From Lucinisca nassula (lineage: Eukaryota > Mollusca > Bivalvia > Lucinida > Lucinidae), in NCBI GenBank assembly GCA_963580285.1, contig OY757017.1, positions 17,997,003 through 18,061,002 of the forward strand: a DNA stretch of 64,000 bases, read 5' to 3'. Both the position numbers and the translations under genes were made by a program. The notes beneath the pieces were generated by a model, which worked only from the letters and a program-made list of their open reading frames with translations, ran no database searches and had not been told where the DNA came from. Below, one piece after another: positions 42,566-53,831 of this stretch. Each line of letters opens with the position of its first letter. Positions within the stretch are counted from its first letter, which is position 1.

Positions 42566-43160
42566 TATGCGACAAACCGTATGCTTTTGTTGTCGACCCT
42601 TTAACAGTTGACAAATTTGCTACGCTCTTCGTTTGCACGGGGGTGGGCTCTATGATGGTCCCATCCTAAAATGTTTGAATTCAAAAAAGGGTGAGCCCTG
42701 ATATTTCCTAAGTTCGACCCTCCGTGACTTTTAGTTTTCTTCTGCTCTGACGTCGGATGGTTGTTGAGACCTCAAACCTGATTCATGATAGTATTAATCT
42801 AACCATGACCATTTTACTATGTATTTTGTTTTGATTCATTTTTGAGTTAGAAAGCTTCCATGCAGATGCTTTTTTAACTGTTATTATGTTTGATGCTGTA
42901 ATGGAACTGGGAGCGAGGTTTGAAATTTAATACACTCCGGAGTTGAAGCCTCCACCAGCGACCACCACCTCCCACCAGTAGTTTTACTACTGACCGTCTC
43001 AAGGCCGCCGTTCGTTTGCAGTGTCTTATTTATTAATTTGCTTTGTGCCGTTGGCTCATGCGTCGTCTATTTTTGAGAATGCATCCATGTCACTTACTTT
43101 GTTTAGGTGCGTTCTGTGATTGTGGCCTTTCCTGATTGACCTTTTCTTACTAGTTAACTA
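42566..43160 (+). repeat. RT-A subfamily 2: end of RT frame plus 3' tail
   Basis: About 42590-42668 reads VDPLTVDKFATLFVCTG then VGSMMVPS and a stop, equivalent to the NPITV..FNCTPVG..SMTAPT end of the 33-kb copy. The tail shares GTTCGACCCTCCGTGAC, TTCTTCTGCTCTGACGTCGG and GATTGTGGCCTTTCCTGATT with 37170-37690. The subfamily differs from the main RT-A tail but keeps the CCGT.TCAAGGC box. Confidence 0.7.
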
Positions 43161-43424
43161 CACTATCTCATAATATTTAATATATATATGAAAAAAAACT
43201 AATGATTAATTTGAAATGCCATTCCATAGAGAAGACCCCCGATCTTGCATAATCTTTTTTTTATTATTTCCGTAGAGCATAAAAACATACATTTTCGTCA
43301 TGTCAGAAAGTGTGTGGAGCGCGCACCTTTAATTGTCCTCGCAATATCTAGGTAAGATCTCGTACTAAATTATTTAAACAACTTGTGGTAATTCCTATGC
43401 ATACAAAATGATTTGTTATTGATC

Positions 43425-43735
43425 TGTTATGAATGAGACTTCATGGTGTCCCTTTCCATTAAAAGCAACCTGAAGTTATTGATACTTTTATTTCGACTCC
43501 TACATATTTTGATGATTTATTAGGTGTTGAAAATACCTACTTCGATGGTTTGATCAGTCGCAATTATGCTTCAGAGCTTCAGGTAACTAGAGTAAAGCCG
43601 TCTTAAGCCCCGTTGTTTGATTAACATTTTTCAATTTATGATTGTTTTTTTTTATGTAAAATTTACGAAAATAATAATAGTAAATAAATGCAATGATTTT
43701 GATTTTTCATTTGTTAATTTACTTTTCTGGGTGTC
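43425..43735 (+). pseudogene. RT-A copy, RT core piece (first of three)
   Basis: Frames read FDDLLGVENTYFDGLISR-like text near 43505-43560 (active-site motif YFDD), ASELQVTRVKPS, then KCNDFDFSFVNLLFW (43690-43730), in the RT-A order. It is cut by a SINE-C at 43740 and continues at 43905. Confidence 0.7.
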
Positions 43736-43739
43736 TTTT

Positions 43740-43893
43740 GAGTGTTTGAGTTTAATGTCACAAGAACAGTTAAATTATACGACGACGGGACATCGGTTTA
43801 AAGATTAATCAGAAACATTGGGAGACCTGGAATCGAACCTACGATACATTATTTCTGAGGCTAGAGACTTATCTACTACCTCACTGAGACTTC
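43740..43893 (-). repeat. SINE-C, second copy
   Basis: On the minus strand: GAAGTCTCAGTGAGGTAGTA (A box TGAGGTAGTAGA) and B box GGTTCGATTCC. The body has TTTAAACCGATGTCCCGTCG and ends in ACATTAAACTCAAACACTC, parallel to 40228-40377. Similar CTTTTCT..GGTGT text on both sides may be its target duplication. Confidence 0.7.
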
Positions 43894-43904
43894 TTTTCTT
43901 CGGT

Positions 43905-44000
43905 GTGCGTTATTCTACGGTGTTTATATATCGCAATCAGTTCGGTTTTCTGGAGTGTCTAGTAATGTGAGTGACTTCAACATTTGCAATAAAGTATTAC
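43905..44000 (+). pseudogene. RT-A copy, second piece
   Basis: YGVYISQSVRFSGVSSNVSD then FNICNKVL, the block that follows NFPF in RT-A. It stops at ATTACACC and the frame resumes only at 47162. Confidence 0.75.
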
Positions 44001-44334
44001 ACCCCGCTCGCAAGAAAGTTTACATCGCATACGCATTTGTTTTGTATTTGTTTCGCGCGAGTTCGCACTCGCAATGCACGCGTTTCAGTTGCAAATGACA
44101 TTTTAGCAAATAAGTTGCTTTTATGAATAACGCGATATTGCGCATTAATCCCGATTGCAGATCAGCTAATCAAAACTGGGTGTCGAAAACGCGGAAGGTG
44201 CGCATTCACAGACTGCTTCGCGTTTCAAAAGCAACCTATCAATAATGCGTAATTATCTCGCACGTATCGTTCTTTTTATGTTTTTTTTATTTCTTCAAAT
44301 CTTCCTTGTTTCAGATATTTGGTTTAGTTTGAAC

Positions 44335-45640
44335 ATAGCTGTTTATTTCCGAAAAGAGGACAAGTCAATTATTCAGGAGTAAAGGGTAATATATAGGTAC
44401 TGCGTAGTGATTGAAGTTGACAGTCAAAATGCAGGTTGTTTATTGACCAAAAGTTTTATTACACCCAGGTGCAACTTGTGGCTATAAAGCTAGCTGTTAA
44501 AAACAACACCTCATTATCGTCCCTTATTCTTGATGTCCGAAATAATTTATGTTCATTCAATCACAGAAGCGGCCTACTTTTTTTTTTTTTCAAATAATTA
44601 TTTTTGTAAGTTTCTTTTATTTTGTTTAATTAATCCATATTTTTCTACCAAATGGAATCTTCAACCTTATATATAGCATTAACCCATTTCAAAATTTAGG
44701 AGAATCAGGTTGTGTTTCTTCAACATCTATTTCGAAAATGTCTCAACCCTTTGCATATAATGTAGCCCCAGATCAGACGCTTACTTCTGCTGCGTCTGCT
44801 CTGGGTCTGCACTTTTTCACAATTTGGCCAGAAAATGGAATCTTACCTTGTTAATAGAACAAGTCCATTTCAAAATTAAGGAGTATTAGGTTATGTTTTC
44901 TTCAAAATGTATAATTTAGGAATGCATGAACTTTTCGCAAACAAAGTAGGTCCTGATAAGACGCCTATTTCTGATAGGTCTGATCTGGATCTGCATTTTT
45001 TTTTGCCATTTGGCGCGAAATGGGATCTTCCACCTTGTAAATAGCACAATAACAAATCAAAATTTAATGGTTTGTGGTTGTGTTTTTTTTTTTTTTTTTA
45101 ATTTTATTTTGAAAATTTATTTTGAAAACGTCTAAACAAAGTAGGTCCGTATCAAACGCCTACTTCTAGGACTGATCTGGATCTCCACTTCTTGCCATTT
45201 GTCATTATTGCCATTTGTCGCCGAATGGGATCTTCCTCATTGAAAATAGCACAAGACCAATTCAAAATTTAAGCGTGTGATGTTGTGTTTTCTTCAAAAT
45301 TTATTTTGACAACGTCTGAACAAAGTAGGTCCTGATCAAACGCCTACTTCTGCTAGGTCTGGTCTGGATCTGCACTGTTGCCATTAGGCGCCAAATTGGA
45401 TCTTCCTCCTTGTAAATAGCACAACAACTTAAGAGTGTGAGGTTGTGTTTTCTTCAAAATGTTTTTGAAAATGTCTGAACTTTTAGAAACAATGCAGGCC
45501 CTGATCAGGCGCCTAGTTCTGTTGCGTATGATCTTGGTCTGCACTGTTTGCTATTTAGCGCAGAATAGCACCTTCCACCTTGTACATAGCACAAGACCAT
45601 CTCAAAATGTAAGATTAGATTAAACATATTTTATTGAACA
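44335..45640 (-). repeat. TR180 element, about five modules
   Basis: Arm: GGAAATAA..CTGAATAATTG.., CAGTACCTATATATTACCC, then GGTGCAACTTG and GAAGCGGCC inverted relative to 31690-32766. Modules at about 44690, 44870, 45050, 45240 and 45420, each with the GATCAGACG / ..GGATCTGCAC box pair. Confidence 0.7.
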
Positions 45641-46507
45641 CATTTAATCAATGGGATTTGATAAAGCTATACAACATTAGATGGTCGTCTGCCTAAATAT
45701 TTACAAATTAATTTAAATCGCACAGTGGTAAATAGGAAACAGTTTTAAGTAACTTAACACTAGTTTCATTTTATATATGTCACGAACGATTGCGGTCCGT
45801 TTGGGGTATCAGTACTCCAGGGACATCCCTTTTTGGCGCGGAACGAATATCCCGGAACGAATATGAATGATTGCATTTTTCAAAATTTAAGAGTGTGAAG
45901 GTTGTCTTCTCTTCAAAATTTTTGACATAATTAATGTTCAGTCGCTCACTAAAGCTGCCCATTTTTTAATTATTTATATTTGTAACCAAACTGGTATCAA
46001 CACTAAAGAAGTTTTATGGGAGGCACCATGATCTTGTGGATCCGTACAATGTGGCCATTTCCAGAATTATTTCTGATATGTTTGCCAATGGAAAGCCATA
46101 GGAAGACTTCCAAAATCTCGGACATACCCTTCCCGGCATTTACACCTTTTCTTCGTTCGGGTCGATGGGCATGGTGGGCGAAGCTTGCTTACCAAGTAAT
46201 GCTTAATATTCGCGGACGCCTGATTACACTCTTCTGGAGTCCATGTCTGTTGATCCGAACATTGATATTTGCCTTTTTGTCTATGGATTAGCGATTTTGG
46301 ATTAACGCTTTGGTACTACGACCTTAACTACTTCATTAATTTTGTTTAATTAGGTCATATTTTGCCAAATGGAATCTTCCTCAGAATACGCCGAGTGTGT
46401 AATATCTCTAAACTGCCAGTCATGTTATGTTATGCAATCCAAAATATGTCTTTAAATATAAATGTGTTTGTTTATCCAAATGAATCACTACTGATAAGAG
46501 ACCCACA

Positions 46508-46800
46508 CCTGCCCCTCGGGGTTTGAAGAAATAGATTGTACTGCATGATGCTTCCACGCAGAGTTGTAAGTGACCGCACACGAGTACTGGTAGACTGCTT
46601 AATTGTCCAAGCCTGCCCAGGAAAACAGGTGTAAGTCGGACCTTCCATGTGTATAAACCCTATTTCATTGGGTGGTGAGCTTGAGATGTCATTTCATCTT
46701 AATATCGGCTACAAGTCCCACAAAATGGAAGCGACGTCTCCAAAATGACCTATTCTGTGCTGACGGTGACATTAAGCCTCAAATCAAACACACACACAAA
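46508..46800 (+). repeat. SINE-B, full-length
   Basis: TGCATGATGCTTCCACGCAG, CACGAGTACTGGTAGAC, AAGCCTGCCCAGG, TGAGCTTGAGATGTCATTTC and GACATTAAGCCTCAAATC followed by a CA/AAAC tail. Confidence 0.85.
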
Positions 46801-47161
46801 CTCATTAGAGAGAACAATACTACGCTTAAAACATGCGCGAATTAAAATATAAAAATAAGGGTCAAACATACGAGCAAAGAGGATCTTGATTGGCCTGTAT
46901 TCTATCGAATGCTCGCGTTTTATCGTCACTTTCCTGTCTTACTCTTATTTGTGTGAATTCTCTCGCATAGAAACGCGTATTGAGCTTACCTAACTCGCGT
47001 TGTGAAAAATCACATTCATTGGTTGATATTAAGCGCATTGCAATCGCGTTTGAACGCGATGAACCGCGTATTGAAACACGAAAATTCAACAAGCAAGCAA
47101 TGCGCGTGACACACGCGGACAAAACGCGAAAATAGTTAGCTTCTTCTGAGGCGTATCTGTT

Positions 47162-47376
47162 ACTGCTAAACTCCTTAATCAGTGTTATCGATAATATAAA
47201 CTTCGCGAAGCCCTTTTTATATTTTATAGACGTCATTTCGATTTAAAATTAAAACGCAATGTTGGCTTCATTCTATTCTGCAACACGGCCTATCCGAACC
47301 GAGTTACTATCGGAACCTGAATTAAATGAATTCAAAACAATAAATGCTTGTAATGATTTTCGTACACAGTTTCCAT
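47162..47376 (+). pseudogene. RT-A copy, third piece
   Basis: CTGCTAAACTCCTTAATCAG (LLNQ region), TTTTATAGACGTCATTTCG, CTGCAACACGGCCTATCCGA, CGGAACCTGAATT and AATGATTTTCGTACACAGTT follow the RT-A order. Stops throughout. Confidence 0.7.
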
Positions 47377-47399
47377 CAGGTCAATGTAATGAACAGTCC

Positions 47400-47727
47400 C
47401 CATAAACTAGAAGTGGAGGCAATGATCAGGAATCGAAACAATTAACCCACAGCTCCCATCAGAGACACCAAAGGGAAAGAAGCACAAACATGAAACAACT
47501 AGACCCTAATAGAAAAATCAATAGCGGAACGCCAAAAGGACAGTTACTTTCCCACAAATTGGCCAATTGGCTATCCAAAACAAAATAATATAAGCGATAC
47601 ACACACTCAAAGACAAACCATAACAAAAGTAAACCGCGACAGAAGAAACGCCTTGGAACGGTCAGTGAAACGAATTCCACTGGGGGCTTAAAACGATTTT
47701 ACGTGGCCAGAATCCTCGCCCAAGTCC
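47400..47727 (-). repeat. RT-A 3' tail insertion with 16-bp target duplication
   Basis: ATGTAATGAACAGTCC lies on both sides (47384-47399 and 47728-47743). Between them is a 5'-truncated RT-A tail ending in GATCATTGCCTCCACTTCTAG on the minus strand. This is the best evidence here that RT-A tails move as 5'-truncated retrotransposed copies. Confidence 0.85.
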
Positions 47728-47742
47728 ATGTAATGAACAGTC

Positions 47743-48112
47743 CGCGTAAACCCCATTTTATAAAGAGAAAAAGGGGATTACAGTGGTATTCAGAATTTCT
47801 CATGAATAGGTTGTGGGTACTCATTGTTGAGATTCTACCAAGCGCCTGAATTTTACGGTTTAAGAAGAAATAAGAAAAAGAAATACATCTTGTCATAAAT
47901 AGAGAATCTTACATGAGCACGATGCAAGACTATTTTGGTCATATGACACTTAAAACGAATTTTATTCATGATTGTTTTACAAAAAAAATGACAATATGCC
48001 GCCATTAGTAAACGCTGTGTGTAAAGTAACGGGGCGTATCTAACTAATTGTAGTGGATTATTCAATTAATTACATGACATTTTTTCATTCTGAGACGAGA
48101 TGTCATACGAAA
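47743..48112 (+). repeat. Degenerate PAL-core region followed by hairpin-less FB4
   Basis: 47750-47885 has AAACCCCATTTTATAAAG, GGTTGTGGGTACTCATTG and AAGAAGAAATAAG, a worn PAL-core element. 47895-48112 is FB4 (AGAATCTTACATGAGC ... GTGGATTATTCAATTAATTA ... GAGACGAGATGTCAT) lacking the whole central hairpin. Confidence 0.6.
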
Positions 48113-48179
48113 ATAAAACTGTTTTGTAGATACGAAGCATACAGTTTGCCACACGGTATCTTCAGAATGTCAGTTTCTC

Positions 48180-48295
48180 CATGCTGTCGAGTCGTCATCG
48201 TCGGATCATATAATTTGTCAAGATCACGACAGAACTAAGAGCGTGGATTGTGGCCAAGTCAAATCGATTTAAGTCCCCCCACCCCCCACACACAC
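48180..48295 (+). repeat. RT-A tail fragment
   Basis: TGCTGTCGAGTCGTCATCG, GGATTGTGGCCAAGTC and AATCGATTTAAG with a C run, cut at the R8 boundary. Confidence 0.6.
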
Positions 48296-48297
48296 AG

Positions 48298-48990
48298 GGG
48301 TCGAATAACTGCACGCTATAATCGGAAGTGACCTTTATTAATTGATTATCCTATATTACACAAGGTCAACCAATACTAAAAAATCATAAATCATGTTTTT
48401 AATTGCGTCAACTAATAAAATTGTCATTAATCAAGTAATTTCGTATTGTCCCAGTTACAGGTCCTCGGTCAGCTCTATTGGCATCGGCTTTCGGCCTCGT
48501 GCCAATACAGCAGACCTTGTACCTGTAATTGGGCCAATACGAAATTATTTGATTAATAACATTGTAATAATACCTTCTACTGACCTATATTACTTCTAGT
48601 GAACGTTTATTGACCGGATCTTCTGTTCAGGTCGTAAACAATAACATGCAACCTTTTATACACAGAAAAAACCTCGAAACTGCAAGTTATTATGTTTGCA
48701 ATATTTATTTGAACAAATTTTCAGAAATTTTAGCTAAACTCGTACCTTTTCTGGCTTGTTGGTTTGAATGGTCCACTGCATTAATTGCGCACTACTACTG
48801 CGGTTGCGTCTCAACCTCGAAAAAAAATTCTAAAGCTAAAATAATAAATTCAGTTGCAGATTTTGGTACAGAATTTTAAGCGCTGAGAAACTTTTATTCG
48901 AGCGTCTATATTGTTTCCTACGTCTCTGGTGCGCCGTGCCGTCAGAAACGTTTGCATTCACGACGTCACGTGATACTAGGTGTGCGCGCC
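48298..48990 (+). repeat. R8 repeat, with a foldback insertion
   Basis: GGGTCGAATAACTGCACGC starts both this copy and the one at 52739. Shared blocks include AACAATAACATGCAA, GAAACTGCAAG, ATTTATTTGAACA, TAAAGC(G)CTGAGAAACTTTT, CGAGCGTC and GTGTGCGCGCCATGGCA. A 225-bp palindromic insertion at about 48340-48566 is absent from the other copy. Confidence 0.75.
48340..48566. mobile_element. Foldback insertion in R8
   Basis: Arms TAATCAAGTAATTTCGTATT, GTCCCAGTTACAGGTCC and the inverted set ACCTGTAATTGGGCCAATAC, GAAATTATTTGATTA. The inner arms TTGGCATCGGCTTTCGGCC..TGCCAATA close the loop. Confidence 0.65.
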
Positions 48991-49140
48991 ATGGCATTAA
49001 ATGTCATTTAACATGCCACACTATCTGCTGTTTTTTTTTTTGTTGTTTTTTTTTTGCTTAAATTTGCTAAATTATAGCAAAACCCTTCATTGATTTGAAT
49101 TAAGGTATAAACTCAATACATGATTAGTGTCTTTAATAGT

Positions 49141-49675
49141 AAAACATAATCAGTTCGCCGCGACAATTATATAGGGGCTCGCTGAAATGTCTAAGGAGAG
49201 GCCAATCTAATAACAGCGGGTGAGGGTAAAACTGATTATTTCCGTGGCAATGTGACGTTTCATACTGGAGACGTTTTGCCCCAACTGTCACAAAACCGGG
49301 ACGCAATTGTTCCTATTCCGCAATTATTCAAGGTAGGTGTTCTAAGTTGGTATAGGTAATAGAGAATCAAGTGACAGCCATTTTATTGATTCTTTATTAA
49401 TATAGTAGATGGTCAAAGATACCACTTTAGAAACTATTTGCAACAGATTATAATTGCTTTGTTTCTGATGTTCTTGTAAAAATCGATATATCATTTATAA
49501 ATTTATATAGTTTAAATACTTGCATTATATGAAAAAGATTTTTTTTTTCTTAAATGGAAATTAATAACAACCACAACATCAATGAAAACAATTTTGGTGA
49601 CAAAACAGTACCTCGGTACCTGCGCTGTGGTTAATATCTTCTGTTAAGATTTCTGCTTTGGATCAAAGACACGAA
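49141..49675. other. No recognised feature
   Basis: No family match and no convincing frame. AT-rich after 49400. Confidence 0.4.
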
Positions 49676-49678
49676 AAC

Positions 49679-49745
49679 CGTCAGGTGTACAAATTTTCTG
49701 GGTCAGATTAGCTATTTCCATCAAATGAGGCCTCATCAGTGACCC
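49679..49745 (+). repeat. R5 fragment
   Basis: GTGTACAAATTTTCTGGGTC and GAGGCCTCATCAGTGACCC, the middle of an R5 monomer. Confidence 0.65.
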
Positions 49746-49775
49746 TTAATATATTCTAGCCCTATATAAACTACT

Positions 49776-50140
49776 TTATCATATGACGTCACGTCTGAGA
49801 GTGTAATAACGCCATGTATTATTTTCGATAATCCACTAGTGGATTAAACATGCAAATTAGATAGATACGTCCCGTAACGTTACATGTACGACGTCCTTAA
49901 CGACGTCGCGTTTACTAATGGCGGAATATTGACATTTTTGTAAACAATCGTGAATAAAATGCGTTTTAAATGTCATATGATAAATAGAATCTTGCATTCA
50001 TGCTGATGTATTATTGAATTTATTAAACGCGTTGAGGAAAAGGGATAAAATGCTCGGCAAAGCCTCGCATTTTATCCCTTTTCCTCATCTCGTTTAATAA
50101 ATTCAATAATACATGAACACTCATGTAAGATCCTCTATAT
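49776..50140 (-). mobile_element. FB4 foldback element, complete inverted copy
   Basis: Mirror image of 14209-14572, closely matching, with loop CTCGGCAAAGCCTCG and the end CATGTAAGATCCTCTA. The hairpin arms exceed 80 bp. Confidence 0.85.
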
Positions 50141-50531
50141 ATTATTTTAACAAAACTACTAACAAGGCTCAAAATTTGTCTAATGCGATCCAAAGATTAC
50201 AAACCATCGCCCCATCAGCACTGTCAGTGCTTGGATTTGTTTTGAATTTGAGATGTAAGGTAATTGATTCGGTTCCAGAGGATTGCCCTCGCTGTTTATT
50301 TATAATCGATTTCACGATCATATCCTCGGCCTAAATTCGGCCTTGTTATGCACACGGACTTTGTTAAGCGCTGTCTTTTATTTTGTTTGATTTCCAAATT
50401 TTGATATTTCAATTACTCTTACAGCATCCTAATGGTAGCAACAAACAAGGAACGCTGAAAAGCTTCAGTTGAAACAAATGTTATGCCTTTTTTCAAAAGA
50501 TAGATGTTTGTTTACATGTCGATATTATCAT

Positions 50532-51129
50532 AAAGAAAACACGCCTATATAATTCTGAGCCCCTTGAACCCCCACTTTTATATGGTAAAACTGGGATTTA
50601 CAGGTGTACACCTTATTTTTCTCATTTTCGCTCTAAAATATAGATGGCCCGTGCCCATCGGGTCTTGAGGAAATACATGGGCTGCATGATGCTTCCACGC
50701 AGAGCTCAAATCGACCCGCACATGAGTACTGGTAAACCGCTAAGAGGATCAGCGGTGCGAGTGTCGGACCGTTCATGCTTATAAAGCCTGTTGGTTTCAT
50801 TGGGCGGCAGGGATTGAGATGTCATTTCATCTCAATGTCGGGTAAAAGTCCCACAAAAGTGGAAGCAACGTCTACAAAATGATATTTAAAGTGTTGACGG
50901 GGACGTTAAACCTCAAATCAAAGAGGCAAATCTAAAACATAGATGGTGGGTACTCATTAGGACCGCCTCAATGAGGTGGTTCTAATGAGTACCCACAATT
51001 GAGGCGGTCCTAATGAGTACCCACAATATATATTTTGAGCAGAAACAAGAAAAATATCACATTTTTTCAGCTTGTTTTTGTTCGGCTGTAAAATTTGCAA
51101 TGTATTTGTATAGGCATGTTTTCGTAAAT
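50532..51129 (+). mobile_element. P1 element split by SINE-B, triple-armed core
   Basis: AAGAAAACACGCCTATATAA start and TTTGTATAGGCATGTTTTCG end. SINE-B is inserted right at the start of the PAL core (50648). After it the core reads arm, complementary arm, then a second copy of the complementary arm (ACCGCCTCAATGAGGTGG.., GAGGCGGTCCTAATGAGT), so it has three arms. Confidence 0.75.
50648..50927 (+). repeat. SINE-B inserted in P1
   Basis: CGTGCCCATCGGGTCTTGAGG to GGACGTTAAACCTCAAATC, with a deletion near AGAGGATCAGCGGTGCGAG. Confidence 0.85.
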
Positions 51130-51905
51130 CAGCTCGTGGGTAGTTTTAATTATTTTCTATTCATCATTCGTATACGTGCGTCATCAATTCTGGCTTCATA
51201 CAGTTTGTTTCGTGACATATAGCGGCTCTACGTTGGGCAGCTCTTACCAATAAAGAATGTCCTAATGTGTGTACACGTATCATCAAGGCACCATTAACTC
51301 TTCGGTGAAATGGCGAATATCCGGTTTATCATTTTATAAAGGCAATTTATTAGCTACATACGCTGCAATGAAAACAAGGTAAGATCTGTGTTTCAGGCTA
51401 ATGTCTTCATGGCGTTAACTATATATGCGCTTCAAATGGATTTGCCCAGTGTAAGTAAATACAGTGTGAGTTGTTTTGAAATTTCAATGAAGGTAAAGCA
51501 AAATATAACATGCATAACAAAGAAATACTGTGATTTCTATCAGACATAAACTTAGTACATCTTAGCCGGGGAAATAAATTACTTTAGTTGGAACTACTTT
51601 TTATACAAGATACCGCCTGTGCATTGAAATCATTATATTCAAACGCTGGAAAGTTTCAGTCTAGTCGACATTATTTATGACGTCATCTCAATGGCGTCTG
51701 GGAAGATATGAACAGACGTTCAGAATGCGTGATTCTGTGTCGGATGCAACGTTGAAACAAAGAAAACATGGACAGGACCATTGAATTGGAACTACGTTAT
51801 GCTTTCTTTAATCTCACATTTTAGTTGTTTTTCACTGAAATGCTTTGTTGTTTTTTTTTTGTTTTTTTTCTATATCATTTTTTTTTTATTTCAAAGCTGT
51901 AGACA
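51130..51905. other. No recognised feature
   Basis: No family match. Poly-T runs at 51849-51868. Possibly single-copy DNA. Confidence 0.4.
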
Positions 51906-51913
51906 GCGCTTTC

Positions 51914-52150
51914 AAAATGGCGCCCATCCATTTCTACTTCAAGCCAGCTTCTGAAACACTACGCTGACATGAGCTGAAAATAATTAGCTGTACCGAAATT
52001 CAGTTCCAATATTCAAAATCCAAACTGCTTTCAACATGGCGCCCATCAATCTCTACTTCCAGCCAACTTCTGTAACACTACGCTGACAAGAGCTGAAAAT
52101 AGTCGGATGTACCGAAATTTCAGTTCCGATATTCAAAATCCAAACTGCCC
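51914..52150. repeat. Two tandem ~119-bp units
   Basis: CAAAATGGCGCCCATCCATT..ATTCAAAATCCAAACTGC is followed by CAACATGGCGCCCATCAATC..ATTCAAAATCCAAACTGC. Confidence 0.9.
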
Positions 52151-52310
52151 TAAAAGTCTCTGGAAGTGTACACATGTATGTAATATACAGATTATTCAGT
52201 TCTCCAATTTGAAATATGTATTTATAAACCTCGGGAGGTAAAACAATCCGTGAAAGAAACTCGTGCTTCGCACTCGTTTTTATCGTGTTGTTTTACCTCC
52301 CTCGTTTCCT

Positions 52311-52613
52311 TTGTTTGCATTGGAGTTAAACGGCCCGGTTAACAATATTTAGGTTATTTTGAGCCGGTCAGTTTACCTATCCACACTTTTCCTGCGCAGG
52401 CTCATACGTACATGTAAGCGGTTAACCAGTACAGTGCTCATTCTTTCGCCAGAAACTGACAATTGCCCTTCTTGTATCAGCGGAAGGGAGGGAATGACAG
52501 TAAAAAGATTTCATGATCAATTTCCACGAGTGTTGCCGACCCCGGCAGGTATCGAACCCGCGTCCTCCTGATCACCAGTCAGACACGCATCCGACTGAGC
52601 TACTGAGGCCGGC
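52311..52613 (-). repeat. SINE-A, full-length
   Basis: Reverse complement gives GCCGGCCTCAGTAGCTCAGT, B box GGTTCGATACC and the same body as 306-622, ending in GTTTAACTCCAATGC. It has the better-kept tRNA-like head, with GACTGGTGATCAGGAGGACG. Confidence 0.85.
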
Positions 52614-52738
52614 GCATTCCTCGGTTAATAAATCCCATATTACAAATAGGAAAATGAATAAACTTTTTATCATATGGCGTTGCGTCTGAGAATGTAATAA
52701 CTTTTATACCGCAATCAGGCGTTCTAGTAACCTAATAA

Positions 52739-53245
52739 ATGGGGTCGAATAACTGCACGCTATAATCGGTAGTGACCTACATGTATAATACCTTCTACTG
52801 ACATATAATACGTCTAGTGACCGTTTATAGACCGGGCCTACTTTTCAGGTCACTAATTTACAAGTGTAAACAATAACATGCAAACTTTTATACATGGGGA
52901 AAACAACGAAACTGCAAGCTAAAATCTTTGCAATATTTATTTGAACAGATTTTCAGAAATTTCAGATAAATTCTTACCTTCTCGGCCTTTTCTGGTTTGA
53001 ATGGCCCTTTGGAATAACTGCGCACTGCTACTGCAGTTGAGTCTCAACCACGAAAATAATTTCTAAACCTAAAATAAACAACTTATTTGCAGATTTTCAC
53101 ACAGAATGTAAAGCGCTGAGAAACTTTTATTCGAGCGTCCATGTTGTTTCCGACGTCTTTGTGGCGTGGTGACGTCAGAAACTTTGCACTCGTTGACGTC
53201 ACGCCATACTACGTGTGCGCGCCATGGCACTGAATATCGTTTAAA
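52739..53245 (+). repeat. R8 repeat
   Basis: Uninterrupted R8 copy, reference for the 48298 copy. Contains GACGTCAGAAACTTTGC and GTTGACGTCACGCC (CRE-like half sites) near its right end. Confidence 0.75.
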
Positions 53246-53314
53246 ACTGTCTAAGGCTCACCGATAATATTTTATTATTAAAGACACTAACCATGTATTT
53301 ACTATATGTAATAA

Positions 53315-53751
53315 ATTTGATAATCCATTAGTGGATTAAATATGCAAATAAACTATAGATACGCCCCGAAACGTTACATGCACGACGTCCTTGACGTCGC
53401 GTTTACTAACGGCGGAATAATGACGTTTTTGTTAAACATTCGTGAATAAAATTCGTTTGAAATGTCATATGATAAATAGAATCTTGCATTCGTGCTCATG
53501 CATTATTGAATTTATTAAACGAGTTGAGGAAAATGGATAAAATGCGAGGCTTTCGTGCTCATGTATTATTGAATTAATTAAACTCGTTGAAGGAAAAGAA
53601 TAAAATGCTCGGCCTTTGCCGAGCATTTTATTCCTTTCCTTCAACGAGTTTAATTAATTCAATAATACAAAAGGCCGAGCATTTTATTCTTTTCCTTCAA
53701 CGAGTTTAATAAATTCAATAATACATGACCACTCATGTAAGATCCTCTATA
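53315..53751 (-). mobile_element. FB4 with repeated hairpin arms
   Basis: The outer parts match FB4. The hairpin region contains four alternating arms: GTTGAGGAAAATGGATAAAA, GTTGAAGGAAAAGAATAAAA, its complement, then another complement, so the palindrome has been duplicated. Confidence 0.75.
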
Positions 53752-53831
53752 CAAACCGCATGCTCTCTTTGTCTGTTTAATGCGACAAGGCAGAATAAGC
53801 TCGTTGTTCCCTGTGGTCTTGAGGTGCTGTA

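Larger units (their letters stand above)
44001..47161. mobile_element. 3.2-kb composite insertion inside an RT-A frame
   Basis: RT-A text before (NKVL) and after (47162: LLNSLISVIDN-like, then FIDVISI and TEPELN) is contiguous in other copies, so this block is an insertion or a series of insertions. Both edges are rich in GCGC/CGCG-type motifs (44025-44270; 46880-47140), unlike the AT-rich interior. The interior holds TR180 and SINE-B plus ~900 bp unassigned (45640-46500). I found no clear inverted termini or target duplication. The 124-codon frame at 46862-47236 has no recognised domain. Confidence 0.5.

Noticed and set aside
46862..47236. A 124-codon gene on the minus strand
   Set aside because: It overlaps the edge of the composite insertion and plus-strand RT-A text at its start; no recognised domain.
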